Shown piece by piece: positions 33,388-42,124 of a DNA stretch of 64,000 nucleotides. The stretch comes from Vibrio splendidus. GTDB lineage: Bacteria; Pseudomonadota; Gammaproteobacteria; Enterobacterales; Vibrionaceae. Position numbers and translations under genes: made by a program. How positions within the stretch are numbered: the stretch's first letter is position 1; every line of letters starts with the position of its first letter. The notes under the pieces are model-generated. The model saw only the letters and a list, made by a program, of their open reading frames with translations. It did not search any database and was not told the origin of the DNA. The DNA lies in the NCBI RefSeq assembly GCF_003345295.1, contig NZ_CP031055.1, forward strand, positions 1,240,001 through 1,304,000, given 5' to 3'.

Positions 33388-36300
33388 GATCTTTTTAACT
33401 GAGCAGTTTTTAAAGTTAAACGAGACAAAACTGCAGCATGGTTACCGTTATCAGTTCCAATCACCGGATAACAAGAATAGCCAGCGTTTATACAATGCGT
33501 TTATCCAAAAATGTGATGACCAATTAACGGTCAAAAACACTACCATCAGAGCATTGAAGTGTGGTAGTACCAAGCTTTTACCTGTACTACACAGTGAAAA
33601 TGACATTGGTTATTCTGAGAACTTTATCTCACATTTACGTGATGAAGTGGCTGGACAGCAAGGTAATTTTAAAGGTACTGCATTGTTAGTTATTCATAAC
33701 AGCATGCTAGACACACTAATCAACTCTGCTGAAGATATCGCTCAAGACAATAGTGTTTGGCACCCAGAAAAAATCAAAGATGCTTTAAAAAGTCTAATCG
33801 ATCCCAACGCAAAAGACCGCAAAGTTTCTGAATGTTTGCTAGATCACCGTTTTTCACAAATAGTGGATGATGGTGCAACCATGTTTGGCTTTGAAGAGCT
33901 TTACACAGCGATCTTAGATGGGGATTTGAAGTTTCATGAGCTTGGTTTGTTAGATGACCCTGAAATATTGAATTGGAGTGGTAAACCAGAGCAGATTAAC
34001 AACCGTTTAGAAGAAAATAAAAAGCTATTTGATCGTATCAATACAGTAACTGAACGTTTTTCAACAGAGCTTGAAGAGAAGTTTGCGGAGAATGATTTTA
34101 GTGAAAAGTTTGTTGCTAAACATTTTAACGATGAAAATTTGGAAAGTTGGAAAACAAAGCTTACTTTTGCTGATTGTTTAAATGAGAAAAAAAATAACGT
34201 AAGCAATGTCCTAGAGCTCGAGTCGATTGATTCTCAGCAAATAGATAAGCTAGCTAAGAAAAGTAAATCAGATAGTAAAGCAGGGAAACGTGAACAACAT
34301 ATCATATTGCCGTTGCAGCAGGGCCTGCAGAGCTTTGATCTGTCACTTACCTTTTTAGGTGGTAAAGTCGAGAAAAATCAACTTAATCTACAGCATACCA
34401 AAGATCCAAGCATTGAGATCCAGCAGCCTAATAATAGTGGTGGAAAACGTAGTAAGGTTACTGTTACGGGGGCATTTACAGGTGAGCCAACGTATTTTAG
34501 TTTGGTCTTAAAAAGAGATAAAACAGCAGAGTGTTATAAATTCCGTGTTTTGGTCTTAACAGCAGATAGTTTTTACTTACCTTCGTTTGAAAATATCTTC
34601 CTAATTGAACCAAATAAAAAACGTATAACGCTACAAACAGAAGATAACAGCTTTGTAATTGCAGAGCAGGGCAATAAAGCTAAACTAGAGCAGTCTGGGC
34701 AATTATTCGACAATCAAGAAATCAAAGAGATCGACTTTGAATTATTAGCTAATGAGTCAAATGATGTGGTCTTTGAAGTGACTAGTCCGGTTGGTAGCTT
34801 AGTCTTTAATGTCGAAGGGGCTGTAGCGTCTGATTCACTCTCGTTGCCGCTCATGTTAGATACAGACCGTTTCGTACATCTATTTAACGACGACTATTTT
34901 GCATGCTTTAACCGTAACAAAAACAAAGTGCTACTAGACAATAAAGAAGTTGCACCTAAAGGGCGACGTTTAACACTGTTACAACGTGAAGCAGACTTTT
35001 TAGATAAGCAGTTATTAAATCAACATGTTGACCCACAAAACAGCGTAGAGCTAAAAGCGATTGAAGCAAACTACCCTGAAGTTTACCTGTCATACCTAAA
35101 GTTATTTGAATACTGCACAATCAATAAAACACTACCGAGTTTATCTAGTTGGGGTGACGAGTTTAGAAAGGTTGTCTCTCAATTGGTTGATGCATACAAC
35201 CAAGCGATAGCTGAAATTGGTTATGATGTAATGTTAACTAAAGCAGAAAAACTGCTCGTTAATATCGGGTATGCACAATATCAAGAAAACGAAGAATATC
35301 GGGAATATATAACTCCATTCCACCCCTTAGTGTTGGCTTATCACTTGAGCCTAGCTGAAGCAATAGTTAGTGATAACATCAATGATAACAGCAGTTTTAA
35401 AACACTACCCAAAGTGACGTTAAAGCGCTTGAATGCGCGTGGTTTATTGCCTTTTCTGTATCACCCTAAACATGAGTTTGCTTTTACCAAGCTAGAAAAA
35501 GATAACTCTATGTGGCTTGAGCTAGTGCCTCATCAAGAAACAAGTTACAGCTACGTACGTAAATTGGTGAAAGATAAGGTCACAGAGTTTAAAGATGCCT
35601 TTAGTTCACTATTTACTGCAGGTAGCAAAGCCACACTGATTATCAACTCGGTAAATAACCATAAAAATGTTGAACTGTTTATGGGGCTGGTGGATTACGT
35701 TAAAACGCAAAAGGACAAAGTCTGCCATATTCATGTGAACTTATACGATGATAAAGAGACACGCTGCGAATTTGACCGTTTTGCAGAAACAGCCAGTTAC
35801 GACGAGTTGAAAAGGTTATATGGATTAGATAAAGGAGCACTGAAAGAACAAGCTGATGCCATTATCGACCTATTACGTACACGCTTAACTTACAGTAAGT
35901 TTCGTAACGATGAATGTGAGACTAAACCGCAAGCGTATGCACACCTAAGTTTTTTCAGAAATCATCATAAAGTAGAGCCAACAGATGTAAACGTTCTAGA
36001 AGAGCTTAGTGGCGTAGTTTGTCACGGCTTATTGGCGGGCGAAGCAGCCGACAACAAAGAGGAAAGCTACTTCACTGCATTTGGTTTGAAGAGTGTTGAA
36101 ACTAAAGATAATTCGCACCTTAGTATGGCGCAGCGCCTTAATGGTTTGATTAAACCTGCCCGTAAAACGAATGTGCAACATGGTCGTGCTAACTCTTTAG
36201 CTTTAGCGGTGAGTGATGACTTTAAAACACTACTTGAGCGCTCTTACGATAATTCAATTTGGACCACAATTATTGACCCTAAAGTCACCTTAGACTTTTT

Positions 36301-38500
36301 TGAAAGCGCTAAAGATATGGTGCTGATCCATTACTCAGATAATTACACTAACTCAACCAACTACGATGCGATCACAGTTACCAAAGAAACGGACCTGTAT
36401 AAAAAAGTATTAGAGCAGGACGAAGGTGGCATTATTGAGGAGTTCAATGCCTTCAACGGTGAGTGGTTACTCAAAATGATCACTGCTAATAGCAATGAGC
36501 GAAAAGAGAAAAAGGGTATTATTGGCGCCTATAAATACATCAATTGCTTATTAGCAAAGTCCGATATTATTTGGGTTCCGTTATCAGTTGCTGAGATGGT
36601 TCGTGTAGCCGGTAATATTGGCTTGAAAATGAATGACAGTGATTTTTCACGTAATGTAAATGGTTACAAATCCGGTGCAATTTCAGACGATGTGCTGTTT
36701 GTTGGTTTTAAAGACAATCAACTTTACTTACTTCCACTTGAAGTAAAAGCAGGGCTAAAACAAACTCACAATAAAGGGGTAGAGCAAGCCAAAGAGCTAA
36801 AACGTTATTTAACTGAAGATATTTTAGGTCGTGATGATTTAGCAGGGCATCTTTACCGCGGTTTGTTTATGCGTCAGATACTGATGCAGATTGATAAATA
36901 CAAACTGTATAACCTTTATCAACCAGATTACTTTGAGCCACTCTTAAAACAACGGGAATGGTGGCTGCAGGGCGATTTCCAATTAGTTGAACTGCAAGAG
37001 TACCCTGAAGGGTTCTTGGTAGCGATGGTAGAGAATGACACCTTCTTTGAAGCAAGCTTTGAGGAGGTGAAAAATATTCTTAAAATTCAACTACCAAGCG
37101 CTAGTTTAAATCACTTAGTAAGTACTCGGCTAACAGACCTAATGGCAGATGCTTGCTCTGATACATTAAGTAATATCCCAGAGCAATATCTGTTAGCTGA
37201 AACTACTCATGTAAAAGTGGTAACAACTAGCTCTGTAGAAAATAGTAATGAGATTGTTAATACTAAAATTGAACCTGAAGAGGTCATAAATACTCCAACA
37301 GTTGAGCGATCGTCAGAAAATCAGACAATTAACGTGCCGGATTCAACCGTAGCGCATGATCCAAACGATAACCTAAAGGTCCTGGTTGGTCATAATGTAC
37401 GTGATGATGGGGCAGTTTTCTGGGAACCGACTAATACTGCCAAATTCATGAATACCAACTCTGGCATTATAGGAACAATGGGCACGGGGAAAACACAGTG
37501 TACGAAAGCGGTAGTGACACAGCTTTATCGTGATCAACATAAAAATGTAGATGGCAGTCCAATTGGAATTCTGATTTTTGATTACAAATCAGACTATGTC
37601 GATGATAAGTTTATAAATGCCACTAACGCGAAGAAATTTGATTTAGATTGCTTGCCATATAACCCATTAAGTTTGTTTGGTGATAAGGCAAAGCTTCCTG
37701 TTCATACCGCGAGTGCATTTGCTAACACTATGACACAAGCATTTGGTTTAGGTCCTAAGCAACAAATGCGTTTGAAAAATCTAGTTCTTGATGCTTATGA
37801 GCTGAAAGGGATAGATCGCTCTAATAAAAACACATGGTCGATACCAGCACCTACATTAAGTGATGTGTGGGATGTATATATGGGTCAAGACAAAGTTGAA
37901 CAAGATTCCTTATACGCGGCACTTGATAGCCTGGTTTCTTTCGAAATTTTTGAGCCTGACGCTAATAAAGTAAAAAGTTTATACGATCTGATTTCAGGGG
38001 TAACAGTAATTGAGCTAGCCGGGTATGACTCAAGCATTCAAAACCTGGTCGTCGCGTTAACGCTAGATTTGTTTTATTCACAAATGCAGAAGAATGGGAA
38101 GCCTGAAGTGCAAGGAGATTTCCGCCAAGTGACCAAATTGGTGTTGGTGGATGAAGCTGATAACTTTATGTCTCAGAACTTTCCAAGTTTACGCAAAATC
38201 TTGAAAGAGGGTCGTGAATACGGGGTAGGTGTGATTCTATCAACGCAAGATATTACCCACTTCAAAACCAGTGAGAATGATTATTCAAGTTATGTCCTGA
38301 GTTGGATTGTTCACCGTGTCTCACAGATAAAAAATCAAGATATCAAGTCGATTTTTAACAAAGATGATAAGCACGAACAAGAAAACTTGATGAAGTCTAT
38401 TCGTGAGTTAGAAAAACATTACAGTCTCTACGTAGATGGCGATAAGAAGATAACTAAGATTAAGGACAAAGCATTTTGGGAGCTACTTAGTGACGCCTGA
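33368..38500 (+). CDS. dptH: DNA phosphorothioation-dependent restriction protein DptH (DndH)
   Basis: Very large restriction factor, 1710 residues from the ATG at 33368 (MLEKQFEIFLTEQFLKLN; the frame is open 15 bp further upstream from a GTG). The N-terminal two thirds have no clear motif. The C-terminal part is a HerA/FtsK-like ATPase: Walker A GTMGTGKTQCTKAV at about 1369, IGILIFDYKSDYVDDKF after it, Walker B LVLVDEADNFM at about 1594, and REYGVGVILSTQD as sensor region. It is presumed to translocate on DNA and, with DptF/G, damage unmodified DNA. It overlaps the following HNH gene by 11 bp. Confidence 0.92.
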   Translation: MLEKQFEIFLTEQFLKLNETKLQHGYRYQFQSPDNKNSQRLYNAFIQKCDDQLTVKNTTIRALKCGSTKLLPVLHSENDIGYSENFISHLRDEVAGQQGNFKGTALLVIHNSMLDTLINSAEDIAQDNSVWHPEKIKDALKSLIDPNAKDRKVSECLLDHRFSQIVDDGATMFGFEELYTAILDGDLKFHELGLLDDPEILNWSGKPEQINNRLEENKKLFDRINTVTERFSTELEEKFAENDFSEKFVAKHFNDENLESWKTKLTFADCLNEKKNNVSNVLELESIDSQQIDKLAKKSKSDSKAGKREQHIILPLQQGLQSFDLSLTFLGGKVEKNQLNLQHTKDPSIEIQQPNNSGGKRSKVTVTGAFTGEPTYFSLVLKRDKTAECYKFRVLVLTADSFYLPSFENIFLIEPNKKRITLQTEDNSFVIAEQGNKAKLEQSGQLFDNQEIKEIDFELLANESNDVVFEVTSPVGSLVFNVEGAVASDSLSLPLMLDTDRFVHLFNDDYFACFNRNKNKVLLDNKEVAPKGRRLTLLQREADFLDKQLLNQHVDPQNSVELKAIEANYPEVYLSYLKLFEYCTINKTLPSLSSWGDEFRKVVSQLVDAYNQAIAEIGYDVMLTKAEKLLVNIGYAQYQENEEYREYITPFHPLVLAYHLSLAEAIVSDNINDNSSFKTLPKVTLKRLNARGLLPFLYHPKHEFAFTKLEKDNSMWLELVPHQETSYSYVRKLVKDKVTEFKDAFSSLFTAGSKATLIINSVNNHKNVELFMGLVDYVKTQKDKVCHIHVNLYDDKETRCEFDRFAETASYDELKRLYGLDKGALKEQADAIIDLLRTRLTYSKFRNDECETKPQAYAHLSFFRNHHKVEPTDVNVLEELSGVVCHGLLAGEAADNKEESYFTAFGLKSVETKDNSHLSMAQRLNGLIKPARKTNVQHGRANSLALAVSDDFKTLLERSYDNSIWTTIIDPKVTLDFFESAKDMVLIHYSDNYTNSTNYDAITVTKETDLYKKVLEQDEGGIIEEFNAFNGEWLLKMITANSNERKEKKGIIGAYKYINCLLAKSDIIWVPLSVAEMVRVAGNIGLKMNDSDFSRNVNGYKSGAISDDVLFVGFKDNQLYLLPLEVKAGLKQTHNKGVEQAKELKRYLTEDILGRDDLAGHLYRGLFMRQILMQIDKYKLYNLYQPDYFEPLLKQREWWLQGDFQLVELQEYPEGFLVAMVENDTFFEASFEEVKNILKIQLPSASLNHLVSTRLTDLMADACSDTLSNIPEQYLLAETTHVKVVTTSSVENSNEIVNTKIEPEEVINTPTVERSSENQTINVPDSTVAHDPNDNLKVLVGHNVRDDGAVFWEPTNTAKFMNTNSGIIGTMGTGKTQCTKAVVTQLYRDQHKNVDGSPIGILIFDYKSDYVDDKFINATNAKKFDLDCLPYNPLSLFGDKAKLPVHTASAFANTMTQAFGLGPKQQMRLKNLVLDAYELKGIDRSNKNTWSIPAPTLSDVWDVYMGQDKVEQDSLYAALDSLVSFEIFEPDANKVKSLYDLISGVTVIELAGYDSSIQNLVVALTLDLFYSQMQKNGKPEVQGDFRQVTKLVLVDEADNFMSQNFPSLRKILKEGREYGVGVILSTQDITHFKTSENDYSSYVLSWIVHRVSQIKNQDIKSIFNKDDKHEQENLMKSIRELEKHYSLYVDGDKKITKIKDKAFWELLSDA

Positions 38501-39359
38501 AGAGCTTAAAGAAGCAGTTTTGGGTGTTAAGCGTTGGTCGCGTAGTGACCAACGTGCACCTAATAAGCCAATTATGATGGCGTATGTTTTGTCTCAGTAC
38601 TTTCATGGGCATCATCAGTTCTTCTTATATGAAGAATCGTTCCATAAAGAGGTGCAAGATCTATTAAAGCGTTTTGGGCCTCAACGCTCCATTTATCATC
38701 CTGAATACCCATTTTGGCGTTTAAAAAATGATGGTTTTTGGGAGGTAAACAATGATGAAGATTGCAAGTCTCGTAAGAGTAATACAGACCCATCGAAAGC
38801 TGAGTTATTCAAACATGGAGTAACCGCTGGCTTTAACGACCAAGCTTATGCCGTTTTAAAAGGAAATCGACAATTAGCTATAGAGTTGATTGAACTGATT
38901 CTAAGTGAGAGTTTTCCTGAAAGTATTATCCCTGATATTGCTGCACAGTTGGGTGTTGAGTTAGTAACACGAAATGTACAAAAGCGCGATCCTAATTTTA
39001 GAAAAGAAGTACTCCGTGCTTATAACTATCAATGTGCAGTGTGTGGCTATGACGTTAAAATGGATGAAGTGACTGTTGGTTTAGAAGCTGCACATATCAA
39101 GTGGAAGCAGTTTAATGGTCCTTGTGATGTAAGTAACGGGCTAACACTCTGCGCAGTGCATCATAAAGCTTTTGATAAAGGGGCATTTTCAATCACAGAA
39201 GATTTGAAAGTGAAGCTGTCAGAAAGCCTTAATGGTGGAGAGCAAGCACAACGTCTATTTTTTGATTTTGAGGACCAATTAATACGATTACCCAAAAGAG
39301 ACAAGTGGTTGCCAAACGTAGAGCATTTGAGTTGGCATCAAAAAGAAGTATTTAAGTAA
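38490..39359 (+). CDS. Phosphorothioate-DNA-binding HNH endonuclease (SBD-HNH, ScoMcrA/EcoWI type)
   Basis: Protein of 289 residues. The N-terminal half matches the sulfur-binding domain of PT-dependent enzymes: KRWSRSDQRAPNKPIMMAYVL, then LKRFGPQRSIYHPEYPFWRL and KNDGFWEV. The C-terminal half is an HNH nuclease: AYNYQCAVCGYDV (zinc Cys pair), LEAAHIKWKQF (first His), SNGLTLCAVHHKAFDKGAF (Asn and His). Relatives cut DNA carrying phosphorothioate. GTG start at 38490 with GGGAG 7 bp upstream, overlapping dptH by 11 bp, so it belongs to the dpt operon. A PT-dependent nuclease in a PT-modifying cell needs special control or specificity. Confidence 0.88.
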   Translation: MTPEELKEAVLGVKRWSRSDQRAPNKPIMMAYVLSQYFHGHHQFFLYEESFHKEVQDLLKRFGPQRSIYHPEYPFWRLKNDGFWEVNNDEDCKSRKSNTDPSKAELFKHGVTAGFNDQAYAVLKGNRQLAIELIELILSESFPESIIPDIAAQLGVELVTRNVQKRDPNFRKEVLRAYNYQCAVCGYDVKMDEVTVGLEAAHIKWKQFNGPCDVSNGLTLCAVHHKAFDKGAFSITEDLKVKLSESLNGGEQAQRLFFDFEDQLIRLPKRDKWLPNVEHLSWHQKEVFK

Positions 39360-39404
39360 CTCAGGTAATTAAATTACTAATAACTGTATAAATAAGGTAA
39401 TGAA

Positions 39405-40685
39405 ATGGTTGTTGAAACGCAAATTGATGCAAGTCCAACAAAAGAATTTTTTATTGAAATGTTAACTCGAGATATACCTCTTGATCGCTCAATTCTTGAT
39501 TTGATTGATAATAGTGTTGATGCTGCTAAATCAAATGGGACTAAGGAACCTGAAATAAGAATTACAATGAATGAAGATAAATTTCTTATTTGGGATAATT
39601 GTGGTGGAATTCCTTTAAAAATAGCAAAGGATTATGCTTTCCGATTTGGAAGACCAAAAGAAAGAGAAAATACATCGTTTTCGGTAGGTCAGTTTGGGGT
39701 TGGAATGAAGCGAACTTTATTTAAGTTAGGTAATAGCTTTCGTGTGATGTCTAATTCTGAAAATAATCTATTTTCTGTGGATGTGGATGTTCAGCATTGG
39801 AAAGGATTGGATGAATGGAAATTTAATTTCACAGAACAGATTGCCGAAAGTTTGGGTTGTGGTGAAACGATAATTGAAGTTAACGATTTATTCCCATCGG
39901 TTTCTGATCAATTTAATCTTGAAAATTTTGTTTACATTTTAGGTCGAGAGTGTTCCGTTGCTCACTTTAAATCGATAAACTCTGGTTTGAAAATATATAT
40001 AAATGACAAGTTGGTCGATAATTTTGAAATTAAGCTAAAGTCTTCAGAAGAATTGAAACCAGTCAGTTTTAATTTCGAAAAATCTACTGTTAAAGTTAAA
40101 ATTACAGCTGGAATATCAGAAAGGAGTTTGAAGGATGGTGGTTGGTATATAGTTTGCAATGGGCGACTAATATCTTCTGCAGAGCAAACCACTATCTCAG
40201 GTTGGCGCCTTGACGGTATTCCACAATATCATCCTGATTATGCTTTTTTCCGAGGGATTGTAGAGTTTGAGGCAGATGACTCGAGCTTGTTGCCTTGGAC
40301 AACAACAAAAACAGGTGTTGATAAAGATAACTTCATATATAAAGCTGCGTTATTCGAAATGAAAAAGGTAATGAGAGAAGTTATTCCATTTCTACGACTT
40401 AGGGCTAAAGAAGATAAGGATTTTAAAGACAACTATATTGAATGTAAGCCTTTAAATGACGCAATCGAGGTTGCTCCATTATTACTGACTGGCGATATTG
40501 GTGATGAAATGAGTTTCACCTTCCCCGAACCTGCAATTCGCAAAGCTAAACCTAGCGAAGCAACAATACAATACAAGGTTTCGCTAGAACAGTTAAGTGC
40601 AGTAAAAAAATCACTAGGGGTTACTACCAATTATGAAGTCGGAGAAGAGACTTTTAAATATTATGTACAGTATGAGTGTGATTAA
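39405..40685 (+). CDS. GHKL (HSP90/MORC-type) ATPase
   Basis: Protein of 426 residues with a clear Bergerat fold: N-box LDLIDNSVDAAK (about 30), G1 box WDNCGGIPLK (about 65), G2 box VGQFGVGMKRTLF (about 97). The remainder (about 180-426) is beta-rich and helical, without a catalytic domain I can name, in the manner of MORC-like or paraMORC proteins. The start has AAGG 7 bp upstream. It follows the HNH gene by 45 bp, and its stop and the next ATG share one base (TAATG). A function in ATP-driven clamping on DNA is inferred. Confidence 0.82.
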   Translation: MVVETQIDASPTKEFFIEMLTRDIPLDRSILDLIDNSVDAAKSNGTKEPEIRITMNEDKFLIWDNCGGIPLKIAKDYAFRFGRPKERENTSFSVGQFGVGMKRTLFKLGNSFRVMSNSENNLFSVDVDVQHWKGLDEWKFNFTEQIAESLGCGETIIEVNDLFPSVSDQFNLENFVYILGRECSVAHFKSINSGLKIYINDKLVDNFEIKLKSSEELKPVSFNFEKSTVKVKITAGISERSLKDGGWYIVCNGRLISSAEQTTISGWRLDGIPQYHPDYAFFRGIVEFEADDSSLLPWTTTKTGVDKDNFIYKAALFEMKKVMREVIPFLRLRAKEDKDFKDNYIECKPLNDAIEVAPLLLTGDIGDEMSFTFPEPAIRKAKPSEATIQYKVSLEQLSAVKKSLGVTTNYEVGEETFKYYVQYECD

Positions 40686-41668
40686 TGAGTAATAGTGGGA
40701 AACTGATTAATTATGGCGTGAGGCCTGCTAAAAACATCGAAAGAAAGATGATGAGAGATATGTTTTTACGCTTGTTTCCTTTTTGCCCTCTGCCTGAATA
40801 TCAATATGTTGGTTTGGGTGCCAAATACTTCGTGGATTTTTTCTTATTCCATAAATCATTGCACATTGACAAAATGATTAGTATCGAAGGGGATACTAAT
40901 AACCGGAAAAGGTATCATTTTAATAAGCCGTTTGATTGCATTGATATTAAATTTGGGCATTCAAATACAGTTCTTCCAAAAATTAATTTGGATTCAAAAA
41001 GCATCATTTGGATGGATTATGACTCTCGATTTAATATAAGTATGTTGGATGACTTATCTATCGTCATATCAAAACTACAAAGTGGTTCAATTTTTTGTTT
41101 AAGTTATAACTCAGAAGTATACACACGTGATGAGTTAAAAGATTCTTCTGGAAAATTAGCTGCCGATGCTTATAAACAAAAATTTACCGAAATAGTTGGT
41201 GAAGATAATATTCCGCAGTCATTTGATGAACGAGGTTGGACAAGACAAAGCAACTTTTCAGGTTTTTTGTATAATTCAATAATTGCAAGACTGAACCGAT
41301 CATTACAAGAAAGAAATGATCGACTAATAAATGATGAAGAAAAACTGCACGTTAAGCAAGTTATGTATTTCGATTATGCAGATGGTAGTAGGATGGAAAC
41401 ATTAGGATTTGTATTATATAAAGTAGATGAACTAAAATTAGTTGATGCTTGTAACTTTGAAGGTTTGCCTTTTTTTAAATCTGGAAAGGAGAGTTTTACA
41501 ATTAAAACCCCAAACTTAACACAGAAAGAAATTAGACACTTGTCAGAAAAGATGCCAAATTTTGATATAAGTCTTCTAGATCAAAATATATTTTCTGTTA
41601 AGGATGTTACTGCTTTTAGTGAATTGTATAAATATTTTCCTGCATTTAATGAAATTGAAGTAATGTAG
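40685..41668 (+). CDS. Rossmann/methyltransferase-like partner of the GHKL protein, unknown
   Basis: Protein of 327 residues, not assigned to a named family. The first half has a SAM-methyltransferase-like succession: YQYVGLGAKYFVDFF (glycine loop), DKMISIEGD (acidic end of strand 2), CIDIKFGHSNTVLP, and SIIWMDYDSRFN (strand 4 region). The N-terminus (NYGVRPAKNIERKMMRD) looks conserved. A catalytic motif for base methylation is not visible. Translation is coupled to the GHKL ATPase by a one-base stop/start overlap, so the two probably form a complex. It ends 63 bp before the shared terminator. Confidence 0.65.
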   Translation: MSNSGKLINYGVRPAKNIERKMMRDMFLRLFPFCPLPEYQYVGLGAKYFVDFFLFHKSLHIDKMISIEGDTNNRKRYHFNKPFDCIDIKFGHSNTVLPKINLDSKSIIWMDYDSRFNISMLDDLSIVISKLQSGSIFCLSYNSEVYTRDELKDSSGKLAADAYKQKFTEIVGEDNIPQSFDERGWTRQSNFSGFLYNSIIARLNRSLQERNDRLINDEEKLHVKQVMYFDYADGSRMETLGFVLYKVDELKLVDACNFEGLPFFKSGKESFTIKTPNLTQKEIRHLSEKMPNFDISLLDQNIFSVKDVTAFSELYKYFPAFNEIEVM

Positions 41669-41730
41669 AGGGTATAGCTTACAGGAATGTTATTGCTTAA
41701 TAGTGAAGCAATTCCATTTTTAGGTTAGGA

Positions 41731-41763
41731 TTCAAACAATGGTCATATTTACCATTGTTTGAA
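41731..41763. terminator. Bidirectional terminator between the dpt and dnd operons
   Basis: Perfect 13-bp stem TTCAAACAATGGT / ACCATTGTTTGAA with a 7-nt loop, between convergent transcription units; followed by TTTTGG on the plus side. Confidence 0.8.
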
Positions 41764-41776
41764 TTTTGGTATCTGG

Positions 41777-42124
41777 CTATAGTTTACTTGCAAGCACTTC
41801 TATAGATTTATGATTTCTCAGTGACGCAATCCCATCTTCAACATGAGCAGCCCAAGCTTGTTGGTATTGCTTTGTATCCAGTTCAGGGTAGTACATCTTT
41901 AAAACTAGCTCAGTCACATCACTGGTTTCACCTAGCCATGTAAACTTATCCAATACTAATGAGCCATCGAGTTTCGCTTCGATGAGGTTGTACCTAAAAT
42001 CACTCTCTACAGAGCGAAAAAAAGCAATACGCGCGGATACGTTTGGAGTAATCCCTGTATAGCCTTTTAGCTTCTTCAATTGTTCTTCCGTAGTGCGAGT
42101 CAAGTTCATGCGATTAGGTAGCAT
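41777..42124 (-). CDS. dndE: DNA phosphorothioation protein DndE
   Basis: Last gene of the dndBCDE operon, 115 residues, the normal size. It begins MLPNRMNLTRTTEEQLKKLK and contains TGITPNVSARIAFFRSVES, both characteristic of DndE. DndE is a small helical oligomer that binds nicked double-stranded DNA and is needed for sulfur insertion. It abuts dndD with a one-base overlap, so it is translationally coupled. Confidence 0.92.
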   Translation of the reverse strand: MLPNRMNLTRTTEEQLKKLKGYTGITPNVSARIAFFRSVESDFRYNLIEAKLDGSLVLDKFTWLGETSDVTELVLKMYYPELDTKQYQQAWAAHVEDGIASLRNHKSIEVLASKL

